Below are positions 6,379-12,044 of a DNA stretch of 12,044 nt, one piece after another (the stretch's first letter is position 1; every line of letters starts with the position of its first letter). The position numbers and the translations under genes are program-made. The notes beneath the pieces were generated by a model. That model had not been told where the DNA came from, searched no databases, and saw nothing but the letters and a program-made list of their open reading frames with translations. Source of the DNA: Crocinitomicaceae bacterium (lineage in GTDB: Bacteria; Bacteroidota; Bacteroidia; Flavobacteriales_D; Sanyastnellaceae); the NCBI GenBank assembly GCA_020848015.1, contig JADLBA010000119.1, forward strand, positions 1-12,044, in the 5' to 3' direction.

Positions 6379-8124
6379 CTATGTGATTAATGTTTTGTAA
6401 TGTTCTTTATTATTCTTCATCAGGACATAATAGATCACAAATGAAATAAGGAATCCTGAAAACCACGAAGTGGTATATAGAAAACTTAACTGAGGTACCC
6501 AGAAACCAATCAGGGCGACAACTACTCCGGAAACGAAAGCAATAATAGCAGACTTATTGAAACCACTGCCTCCGTAAGAAAAAATTCCCTTTTCCTCATA
6601 GAGTTCATCTAGTTTAAGATTCATTCCCCGAATAGTGAAGTAATCACAGATCATGATCCCTAACACAGGGCCGAGCAATCCACTGACGAAGATAAGCAAG
6701 TTACTGATTTCGTCCATTATCCACCAAGGACAAATAAGAATTCCAAACAGGCCGGTGATATAACCGCCGGTTTTAAAATCAATTTTTTTCGGGACAAGGT
6801 TCGAAAATGCATTAGCCGGCGCGATCACGTTTGCTGCGATATTCGTACTCAATGTAGCGATCAGCATAGCTATCTCTGCTGCGATCACCACGAGGGGGTG
6901 ATCAAATTTTCCCATAAGAGCTACCGGATCCCAAGGAGCATCTTCTGCAATCAGAATATTATCAAAATTAATCATTGCTGCACAAGTAACGAAAACACCT
7001 ACAAATGAATAGAGCAGCATCGTTGCGGGAAGTCCCAGAAATTGGCCAACCACCTGTGCTTTCTGGCTTTTTGCGTACCGTGTAATATCAGCAATGCTGA
7101 GCGACATTGTCGCCCAATACCCCACCATGATGGTCAGCCAGAGAATGTAATCCCAGATACGGGAAAGCCATCCGGGCTGTCTGGGTTGAGCAGGAAGAAC
7201 GGTAATAACAGAAGATTGAATCGTTTTTCCATTGGCTTCTCCTCTGAAAGCAAGAGCCACCGCCTCCACTCTTTTATCGGATATCTTAAAATTGTTTTTC
7301 TCTATTGGAAGCCATTGCGCATCTGCTCCGGGACTTGCCTTTTCATCCAATGAAAACCAATATTCTTTTGCGCGTGAACCGCTGCCATACTTTTTTTCCA
7401 TTGTTTGAATGCTCACCGAGGTACTGCCATCTTCCCCATAAACCAAGGATGCCGTTTTTTCAGCGAGGTGAGTACTCTGATCCAGTACTTTTGTAAAGCT
7501 CCCTGTTTCCACTGCTCCCCAAACGATCAGCAGGATGCCCATCACAATAAGAATCGGGGCAGAAAGCAACTCGAGCCATTTGATGCTCTCTGTTCCTTTC
7601 CACACAAAATACATATTGATCAGCCAGAAAATTCCAAAGCAGATGAATTTTCCAACAGACAAACCCATTTCACTTTCTCCTCCTGTCGCCGCAATAAAGA
7701 TTTCATAAATAGCAAGACCGCCAATCCAGGTCTGCACTCCAAACCACCCGCAGGCGATCAGCCCTCGGAGCATTGAAGCGATATGAATGCCATTGATGCC
7801 AAACGATGACCGGCCAAGCACGGGAAAAGGTATGCCGTATTTTACCCCGGCATGTCCATTCAATGCCATTGGAACAGTAACAATGATATTGGCAAGTGTG
7901 ATGATCGCCAGTGTTTCCACCCAGTTCATTCCGCCACGCATCATATAAGAAGCGAGCAGGTAGGTAGGAATACAAACTGCCATCCCGATCCACAGAGCAG
8001 TGAGTGAGGCAGTGTTCCAGGTGCGTTTCTCCGCCGGTACAGGTGCCAAGTCGGCACTGTACAGCGGCGATGACGAATGGTCTTCGTTCAGAGATACGAA
8101 CTCTTTACTCACAAAGGGCAACAA
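6379..8124 (-). CDS. NCS1-family nucleobase transporter with a large TM5-TM6 insertion
   Basis: Inner-membrane secondary transporter of the nucleobase:cation symporter-1 family (uracil, cytosine, allantoin, hydantoin, thiamine). Here it is probably the uracil/thymine importer. The family N-terminal signature is clear: YSADLAPVPAEKRTW (22-36), then ALWIGMAV. About twelve hydrophobic segments can be counted (roughly 40-60, 68-90, 113-145, 155-175, 183-203, 322-345, 358-383, 405-437, 453-470, 472-497, 525-545, 550-570). GYWATMSLSIADITRYAKSQ (335-354) is the conserved TM6 region. Between TM5 and TM6, about residues 205-320 are hydrophilic and do not look like the short loop usual in the family; total length is 581 instead of about 480-500. 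No ATG is available before TM1. The extreme start is TTG at 8124, with TTG 8121 or GTG 8112 as alternatives. It begins 3 nt after the aminotransferase stop, suggesting translational coupling. Confidence 0.9.
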   Translation of the reverse strand: MLPFVSKEFVSLNEDHSSSPLYSADLAPVPAEKRTWNTASLTALWIGMAVCIPTYLLASYMMRGGMNWVETLAIITLANIIVTVPMALNGHAGVKYGIPFPVLGRSSFGINGIHIASMLRGLIACGWFGVQTWIGGLAIYEIFIAATGGESEMGLSVGKFICFGIFWLINMYFVWKGTESIKWLELLSAPILIVMGILLIVWGAVETGSFTKVLDQSTHLAEKTASLVYGEDGSTSVSIQTMEKKYGSGSRAKEYWFSLDEKASPGADAQWLPIEKNNFKISDKRVEAVALAFRGEANGKTIQSSVITVLPAQPRQPGWLSRIWDYILWLTIMVGYWATMSLSIADITRYAKSQKAQVVGQFLGLPATMLLYSFVGVFVTCAAMINFDNILIAEDAPWDPVALMGKFDHPLVVIAAEIAMLIATLSTNIAANVIAPANAFSNLVPKKIDFKTGGYITGLFGILICPWWIMDEISNLLIFVSGLLGPVLGIMICDYFTIRGMNLKLDELYEEKGIFSYGGSGFNKSAIIAFVSGVVVALIGFWVPQLSFLYTTSWFSGFLISFVIYYVLMKNNKEHYKTLIT

Positions 8125-8127
8125 TGG

Positions 8128-9477
8128 TTAATGATAATACTCATCCGCTATTGAAATGACCTTGCTGATAATTTCAAGTCCTTCGTCTATCTGTTCTTCC
8201 GTCACGCACAGCGGTGGGGCAGTAAAAATCCAATTCCAGCGTACAAAGGTGTACATACCATTGGCACGTACCGCAGCAGCCATTTTATTTGTAATTTCCA
8301 TATCAGCGGGCTTCGCATTCCAGGGAGTGATCGGTTCTTTTGTCTCGCGATTCTTCACGAGTTCTATGCAGCCAAGCAAACCTGTATTGCGGAAATCGCC
8401 GATAGACGGGTGTTTCTCTTTCAGTTTTTCAACCTGTGCTTCGATGTATTTGCCCATACGTGCAGCATTTTCCACCATACCTTCGTCTTGAAGGATACGG
8501 ATATTTTCAATTGCAGCAGCACATGAAGAGGCATGGGCTGAATAAGTAAGCCCGATCGCCATAAAGGTATTATCAAAATGTTTTGCAATGGTATCGGTCA
8601 CCACTACCATACCTAGAGGAAGATAGCCGGAGGTCAGTCCTTTTGCTCCACACATAATATCAGGTGTAACCCCGTGGTGTTCGATGGCAAACATTTTACC
8701 AGTACGGCCAAATCCGCTCATCGTCTCGTCATCAATCATCAGAATGCCGTACTTGTCGCATATTTCGCGAACTTTTTTCAGGTAAAAAGGAGGATATTTA
8801 ATACATCCCGACGAGCCTGATTCGCCTTCAAATAAAATTGCGGCAATCGTATCAGGGCTCTCATACTGGATCACCTGCTCGAGGTTGCGGATGGCCATTT
8901 CACCACATTCTTCAAAGGTGCGGGAATTCCATGGGCAGCGGTAGAAATACGGATTCTCTACGCGAACCACGTTCGGAATTTGTTGGGCATCCATAGGGAA
9001 ACGGCGTGGGTCGCCGCTCAGCGAGATTGCTCCATAAGTACCGCCGTGGTATGAGCGGTACTGAGTAATGATCTTGTGGCGACCAGTATATAATCGCGCC
9101 AGCTTCACCGAGTTTTCAATCGCTTCAGATCCACCAAGTGTAAAGAATGATTTAGTGAGATTGCCCGGTGTGATTTCCGCCAGCTTTTTTCCCAATTGAC
9201 CGCGTACATCAGTAGTCATACCCGGATGCACGTAAGCCACTTTTTCCATTTGTTTTACTACGGCCTGCGTAATGCGTTGGTCACCGTGACCGATGTTTGC
9301 ATTCATCAGTTGTGAAGAAAAATCGAGGTAACGTTTTCCATCGGTGTCATAGAGATAAACTCCTTTTGCATAATCCACGTGGATGGGATTTAGCCCTGCC
9401 TGCTTAGACCAGGAAAAAAGGGTATAATCAAGGCTGTCCTGGACAGCGGTGTCTTTTTCTTTTGTCAGTGTGCTCAT
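8128..9477 (-). CDS. Class III omega-aminotransferase, probably beta-alanine/3-aminoisobutyrate transaminase
   Basis: PLP-dependent fold-type I aminotransferase. In this operon it is expected to convert beta-alanine (from uracil) or 3-aminoisobutyrate (from thymine) to the semialdehyde, with pyruvate or 2-oxoglutarate as acceptor. Visible features: LGGSEAIENSVKLAR (114-128) for phosphate binding, Tyr143-His144-Gly-Gly (SYHGGT) for cofactor stacking, Asp250 in DETMSGFGRTG (250-260) contacting the pyridine nitrogen, and Lys279 in CGAKGLTSGY as the Schiff-base lysine. The 449 residues are standard length. The protein is also similar in style to taurine:pyruvate aminotransferases, so substrate assignment rests on position between the semialdehyde dehydrogenase and the nucleobase transporter. 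It lies 94 nt after mmsA, with an inverted repeat in the gap, and 3 nt before the transporter start. Confidence 0.88.
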   Translation of the reverse strand: MSTLTKEKDTAVQDSLDYTLFSWSKQAGLNPIHVDYAKGVYLYDTDGKRYLDFSSQLMNANIGHGDQRITQAVVKQMEKVAYVHPGMTTDVRGQLGKKLAEITPGNLTKSFFTLGGSEAIENSVKLARLYTGRHKIITQYRSYHGGTYGAISLSGDPRRFPMDAQQIPNVVRVENPYFYRCPWNSRTFEECGEMAIRNLEQVIQYESPDTIAAILFEGESGSSGCIKYPPFYLKKVREICDKYGILMIDDETMSGFGRTGKMFAIEHHGVTPDIMCGAKGLTSGYLPLGMVVVTDTIAKHFDNTFMAIGLTYSAHASSCAAAIENIRILQDEGMVENAARMGKYIEAQVEKLKEKHPSIGDFRNTGLLGCIELVKNRETKEPITPWNAKPADMEITNKMAAAVRANGMYTFVRWNWIFTAPPLCVTEEQIDEGLEIISKVISIADEYYH

Positions 9478-9519
9478 TTTTTTATTTCGTTTGCGCCCTT
9501 ATGGGATAAAGTAAAACAA

Positions 9520-9554
9520 GAAGTCCACAAGGAAAAGTATTCTTAATGGACTTC
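9520..9554 (-). terminator. Inverted repeat between mmsA and the aminotransferase gene (possible attenuator)
   Basis: Arms GAAGTCCA (9520-9527) and TGGACTTC (9547-9554) are perfect reverse complements around a 19-nt spacer. On the minus strand the hairpin is followed by TTGTTTTACTTT, a broken T-run. It begins 17 nt after the mmsA stop. It could be a leaky terminator that lowers expression of the six downstream genes, or an mRNA stabiliser; the stem is short and the loop long, so activity is uncertain. Confidence 0.4.
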
Positions 9555-9571
9555 ATTATTAAATAATATTA

Positions 9572-11041
9572 TTAGCTCATCCAATTGATTTTTGCTTCGG
9601 GGTTCCATTTCACGGAAGTCTTTTTACTCTGTGTCCAGAACTCTATCGAACTCTTTCCTGTGATATCGCAAGTACCGAATTTGGAGTCGTTCCATCCGCC
9701 AAATGGAAAAGGCTCGCGGGGAACAGGAACGCCAACGTTTACACCTATCATTCCGGCACTGGCGCGCTCCATCACCTCTTTAGCTACACCACCACTTTGG
9801 GTGAATACAGCGGCAGCGTTTCCGTATGGATTGGCATTTTCAATTTCGATTGCCTGATCGAGGTCTTTAGCACGGATGATTGAGATAACTGGTCCAAATA
9901 CTTCTTCTTTTGCGATTCGCATATCAGGAGTTACATTATCAATGATGGTCGGACCTACATAGAATCCGCCTTCTTTATTGGCTACCACAGTATTTCTACC
10001 ATCCACCAGCACTTTGGCTCCGGCCTTTTCAGCCTCATTAATAAAACCTTCAATACGTTCTTTGGCTTCTTTGCTGATGACCGATCCAAGGTTTTGGCCT
10101 GGAACGAGTTTGTGCGCTTCCTCGCACATACGGTCAATGATGTGTTGAACCTTGTCCACACCAACCATTACAGCGGCAGCCATACAACGCTGACCAGCAC
10201 AGCCCGCCATTGAAGCGACCACATTGGAAGCAGTCATTTCAGGATGTGCATCGGGCAACACAATCAGGTGATTTTTTGCACCTCCAAGTGCTACACAACG
10301 CTTGAGGTGGGAGGTAGCGCGCACATACACTAATTTGGCTACTTTGGTAGAACCCACAAATGAAACCGCTTTGATGTCCGGATGATCACATATACCTTCA
10401 ACAATCTCGCGCCCTCCATTAATAACGCTGAATACTCCGTCAGGAAGTCCCGCTTCCTTGAGTAGTTCAGCAATCTTGAGAGAACTCAAAGGCACCACTT
10501 CAGAAGGCTTCAGAATCACGCAATTTCCAAGTACCAATGCATTCGGGACAGTCCAGTTGGGCACCATATTCGGAAAATTAAACGGAGCGATAGAAGCTAC
10601 TACACCGAGAGGTTTGCGCTCAATGCGGCATTCGACGCCTTTGCTTACTTCCTGCACTTCGTGGCTGACAATCTGCGGCATGGAGCAGGCGAACTCACAA
10701 AGTTCAATACTCTTATCCACTTCGGCGCGGGATTCTTCGATGGTTTTTCCATTCTCGCGATGAACGAGTTCTGACAATTGGTCGCGATCGCGGAGCAATA
10801 AATTACGGTACCGGAAAATATATTGTGATCTTTCTTTCAGGGTCATGGCAGACCATCCCTTCCAGGCTTTTTTAGCCGCCTGAACTGCTTCGTCGAGGTC
10901 AGCGTAGGTTGACAGTGGGACGGCGGCAATCACGCTGCCATCAAGAGGACTGAGTACATCCAGCGCGTTGGATGTGGACGGTTTGAAGTTACCGTTGATG
11001 AAGTTGTTGATCACTTCGGGCGCTTTTACTTCTGCATTCAT
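9572..11041 (-). CDS. mmsA: CoA-acylating (methyl)malonate-semialdehyde dehydrogenase
   Basis: Aldehyde dehydrogenase superfamily enzyme that oxidises malonate semialdehyde to acetyl-CoA, or methylmalonate semialdehyde to propionyl-CoA, with release of CO2 and formation of NADH. This is the last step from uracil or thymine into central metabolism. Motifs: Asn155 in APFNFP, Lys178 in ILKPSE, FVGSTKVAK (228-236), the nucleophile Cys286 in GCAGQRC, and Glu380 in KEEVFGP. Where hydrolytic aldehyde dehydrogenases have the general-base Glu (LELGG), this protein has Ala251 in ALGGAKNH, as expected for the CoA-dependent group. The 489 residues are normal for MmsA/IolA. The ATG follows an A-rich leader. 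It is the first gene of the operon and lies about 330 nt downstream of the predicted promoter. Valine or inositol catabolism enzymes are close relatives, but no such neighbours are seen. Confidence 0.93.
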   Translation of the reverse strand: MNAEVKAPEVINNFINGNFKPSTSNALDVLSPLDGSVIAAVPLSTYADLDEAVQAAKKAWKGWSAMTLKERSQYIFRYRNLLLRDRDQLSELVHRENGKTIEESRAEVDKSIELCEFACSMPQIVSHEVQEVSKGVECRIERKPLGVVASIAPFNFPNMVPNWTVPNALVLGNCVILKPSEVVPLSSLKIAELLKEAGLPDGVFSVINGGREIVEGICDHPDIKAVSFVGSTKVAKLVYVRATSHLKRCVALGGAKNHLIVLPDAHPEMTASNVVASMAGCAGQRCMAAAVMVGVDKVQHIIDRMCEEAHKLVPGQNLGSVISKEAKERIEGFINEAEKAGAKVLVDGRNTVVANKEGGFYVGPTIIDNVTPDMRIAKEEVFGPVISIIRAKDLDQAIEIENANPYGNAAAVFTQSGGVAKEVMERASAGMIGVNVGVPVPREPFPFGGWNDSKFGTCDITGKSSIEFWTQSKKTSVKWNPEAKINWMS

Positions 11042-11150
11042 TTTTTTTACGTTGTTTCAAAAAAGACTATTTTTCCAATTTGGCATATTCTCTCAGACTT
11101 TGCGAAAAAACAGCCAAAGGAGGGCGAATTTAGGATGATTTTATGGTTTT

Positions 11151-11194
11151 GGCAAGGAGACGGGGAAATATCTGGAAGATGTTGTCTCCCCGCC
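11151..11194 (-). promoter_or_regulatory. Leader hairpin in front of mmsA
   Basis: In the minus-strand RNA, GGCGGGGAGAC (from plus 11194 down to 11184) can pair with GTCTCCTTGCC (11161 down to 11151). This makes an 11-bp stem including two G-U pairs, with a 22-nt loop. A competing pairing (CGGGGA with TCCCCG) uses overlapping bases. The wobble pairs form only in minus-strand RNA, not in the opposite transcript, which fits a role in the operon leader. No U-run follows, so it is not an intrinsic terminator as such. Known riboswitch classes were not recognised. Confidence 0.4.
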
Positions 11195-11249
11195 CAATCC
11201 TTAGCAGTATGCATCAACTGCACCTGATTTTGAACTTGCGTAGTCTTTT

Positions 11250-11297
11250 TGGAATTTCCAGTTGTTTCTTTTTCGTCATACTTTTTTAGAAAGAAAC
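11250..11297 (-). repeat. Inverted repeats in the mmsA leader
   Basis: Two symmetrical elements lie close together: an 11-bp palindrome TGGAATTTCCA (11250-11260), and a pair of arms GTTTCTTT (11264-11271) and AAAGAAAC (11290-11297) around 18 nt. Both fall in the predicted 5' leader of the pyrimidine operon. They may be RNA stems or protein sites. The DNA is A/T-rich, so chance is a real alternative for the second pair. Confidence 0.3.
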
Positions 11298-11335
11298 CTT
11301 CCAATTTTAAAGAGGCTACGTCCGGTCAATTACCT

Positions 11336-11387
11336 CTGTGTAATTTTCCGAGTATCCATCATATTCCAAAGCGCCAAAATTACGCAG
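11336..11387. promoter_or_regulatory. Dyad overlapping the operon promoter (possible operator)
   Basis: Arms CTGTGTAATTTT (11336-11347) and AAAATTACGCAG (11376-11387) are reverse complements at 11 of 12 positions, around a 28-bp spacer. One arm contains most of the -7 element and the other lies just past the predicted transcription start. This is a suitable layout for a dimeric or looping regulator that senses pyrimidines or a breakdown product. No such regulator gene is in the window. Confidence 0.4.
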
Positions 11388-11402
11388 TGCCACCATTCAC
11401 AA
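11375..11402 (-). promoter_or_regulatory. Bacteroidetes-type promoter of the pyrimidine operon
   Basis: The minus strand reads TTG, 17 bases, then TAATTTTG, a full match to the Bacteroidetes primary-sigma pattern TTG-N17-23-TAnnTTTG. Transcription would begin near 11368, leaving a leader of roughly 325-330 nt before the mmsA ATG. It was the only exact TAnnTTTG match I found in the part of the upstream region I scanned (about 11042-11390). Direction and position fit the operon; the long leader is the main reservation. Confidence 0.6.
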
Positions 11403-11681
11403 CAGATATTCCTGGATTGCTATATCGCTAAATTATTGTGTTAATTTATGCTTGAAATAAATTCCCCCGGATAGAACAGGAAAAATTACACTATCGTCTC
11501 TGAACACATCTGTCCAAAACGTTCTTGAACTAAGGTAAAAAAAATGGAGTTGGTTCGGACGAATCCGGTATGTTTGAGTTGTCTCGTCCTGAAATAGGTT
11601 GACACTTTATTGTTGTAACTACTGACACAAATTTACATTTAGCTTTTAATCCTAAAACCACTTTACAATTTTAGATTTGCA

Positions 11682-11819
11682 TTACCGATGAAAGCGGAAG
11701 CGGGCTCTGCTGGGTTTCATCTGGGCACGAACCAGTCCGCAGAGTGTGTCGAATCCCTTGCGCATATCAGTAGCACTCATATAAACAAAATACCGCTGAT
11801 GTTCACTGATGAGAAGCAT
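11682..11819 (-). pseudogene. tnpB: Broken IS66-family TnpB (Orf2)
   Basis: N-terminal third of the IS66 accessory protein TnpB. Residues 1-34 (MLLISEHQRYFVYMSATD, then MRKGFDTLCGLVRAQM) carry the family signature with the ATDMRKGFD core. After Met34 the reading frame gives a basic, unrelated tail (KPSRARFRFHR) and a stop at 11682. Intact TnpB has about 115 residues. Shifting by one base at the A-run 11715-11717 gives NPAEPASAFIGN, which looks more like the expected continuation (NP...F-I), before a stop at 11663. This suggests a frameshift plus truncation. The start ATG overlaps the tnpA stop as TAATG, the usual translational coupling in IS66 elements. Its normal role in IS66 transposition is not well understood; this copy is almost certainly inactive. 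Confidence 0.85.
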
Positions 11820-12044
11820 TACAAACTCACCAAAAAGCGCACAATTTCTTTTGGTGTGGACACCAGAAAGCAAACACACCAACCATCGGGAAAATGGAAT
11901 TCTATACGATCAGCGCTGTCCAAACTTTGCAAAGCAACCTGGCGAAAACCGCCGCTATCAGAATTGATTTTCTTATTGACATGATACAAAAAGCTATGGT
12001 AGGGAATACCTTTTGATTTGCAAAATGCCTGTTTACTTAGCCCG
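11819..12044 (-). CDS. tnpA: IS66-family TnpA (Orf1), C-terminal part, cut by window edge
   Basis: The minus strand is open from the right edge to the TAA at 11819-11821, giving 74 visible residues. GLSKQAFCKSKGIPYHSFLYH resembles the helix-turn-helix region of the small IS66 Orf1 protein (W-x-SG-S-x-x-FC-x-x-x-I-x-x-x-x-F-x-x-W/H). The C-terminal part IEFHFPDGW followed by VSTPKEIVRFLVSL matches the usual end of the family. Orf1 is a DNA-binding accessory protein of the transposon. The frame appears intact as far as seen; its start lies beyond the window. It overlaps tnpB by TAATG. Since tnpB is broken and no tnpC follows, the element is a remnant. Confidence 0.85.
   Translation of the reverse strand, partial: GLSKQAFCKSKGIPYHSFLYHVNKKINSDSGGFRQVALQSLDSADRIEFHFPDGWCVCFLVSTPKEIVRFLVSL

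Larger units (their letters stand above)
11042..11662. other. Non-coding stretch between the pyrimidine operon and the IS66 remnant
   Basis: About 620 bp with no convincing coding region. The operon-proximal part holds the predicted promoter, dyad and leader repeats described separately. The distal part (about 11410-11660) is A/T-rich. I recognise nothing certain in it, although a segment at about 11570-11635 has the look of an insertion-sequence end. Confidence 0.55.
11663..12044 (-). mobile_element. IS66-family insertion sequence remnant
   Basis: This segment contains the end of tnpA and the beginning of tnpB in the normal IS66 order. Sequence similarity stops within tnpB, so the rest of tnpB, all of tnpC (the large DDE transposase) and the right terminal repeat are missing. 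The left end would lie beyond the window. The exact break cannot be placed by eye, but it is between about 11,660 and 11,715. Confidence 0.8.

Noticed and set aside
7042..7776. Overlapping plus-strand open frames (103, 63 and 123 codons) opposite the transporter insertion, considered as a nested gene
   Set aside because: The minus-strand frame is continuous through the insertion into conserved TM6, and the plus-strand products are Cys/His/Pro-rich without a recognisable domain or start site.
11047..11304. 85-codon minus-strand open frame in the operon leader
   Set aside because: It begins with TTG, has no recognisable domain or ribosome site, an unbiased composition, and overlaps several inverted repeats. 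It is more likely leader RNA than a gene.
11316..11396. 26-residue minus-strand open frame (starts MVALRNFGALEYDGY) considered as a leader peptide
   Set aside because: Its ATG lies upstream of the predicted transcription start near 11368, so it would not be translated from that promoter, and nothing else supports it.
11688..11984. 98-codon plus-strand open frame at the right edge
   Set aside because: It is antisense to the IS66 tnpA/tnpB sequences, which have clear family motifs on the minus strand.
1..12044. CRISPR arrays, tRNA/rRNA genes, toxin-antitoxin or defence genes
   Set aside because: I looked for regularly spaced repeats, cloverleaf-like segments and small paired genes and found none.

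Overview
The window looks like a chromosomal segment of a Bacteroidetes bacterium. Evidence: the protein style is Bacteroidetes-like, intergenic DNA is A/T-rich, most starts have A-rich rather than strong Shine-Dalgarno leaders, and one promoter matches the Bacteroidetes pattern TTG-N17-TAnnTTTG. All recognisable genes lie on the minus strand, so transcription runs from high to low coordinates.

The core (about 11.4 kb down to 1.2 kb) is a seven-gene operon that appears to encode the entire reductive route for pyrimidine breakdown. In transcription order it holds: a CoA-acylating (methyl)malonate-semialdehyde dehydrogenase (mmsA type), a class III omega-aminotransferase, an NCS1 nucleobase transporter, a dihydropyrimidinase, a beta-ureidopropionase, and the two dihydropyrimidine dehydrogenase subunits PreT and PreA. 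The inferred flow is: uptake of uracil/thymine; reduction by PreTA; ring opening by dihydropyrimidinase; release of NH3 and CO2 to give beta-alanine (or 3-aminoisobutyrate); transamination to malonate (or methylmalonate) semialdehyde; and oxidative decarboxylation to acetyl-CoA (or propionyl-CoA). A strong intrinsic terminator follows preA. Upstream is a candidate promoter whose -7 element is one arm of a long dyad, followed by a roughly 330-nt leader with several inverted repeats.

Downstream of the terminator (1-1103) is a molybdenum pair: a single-domain ModE-type regulator and the 5' two thirds of a periplasmic molybdate-binding protein ModA, cut by the window edge. A ModE-box-like palindrome lies between them, and a second inverted repeat precedes the regulator.

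The right edge (about 11.66-12.04 kb) is the remnant of an IS66-family element: the 3' part of orf1 (tnpA), overlapping a tnpB that is broken after about 35 conserved residues. The stretch between this remnant and the operon contains no convincing gene.

Nothing here is an obviously new defence or mobile system. The points most worth following are the roughly 100-residue insertion in the NCS1 transporter, the dyad and structured leader controlling the pyrimidine operon, and the ModE-box arrangement with a ModE that lacks its sensor domain.
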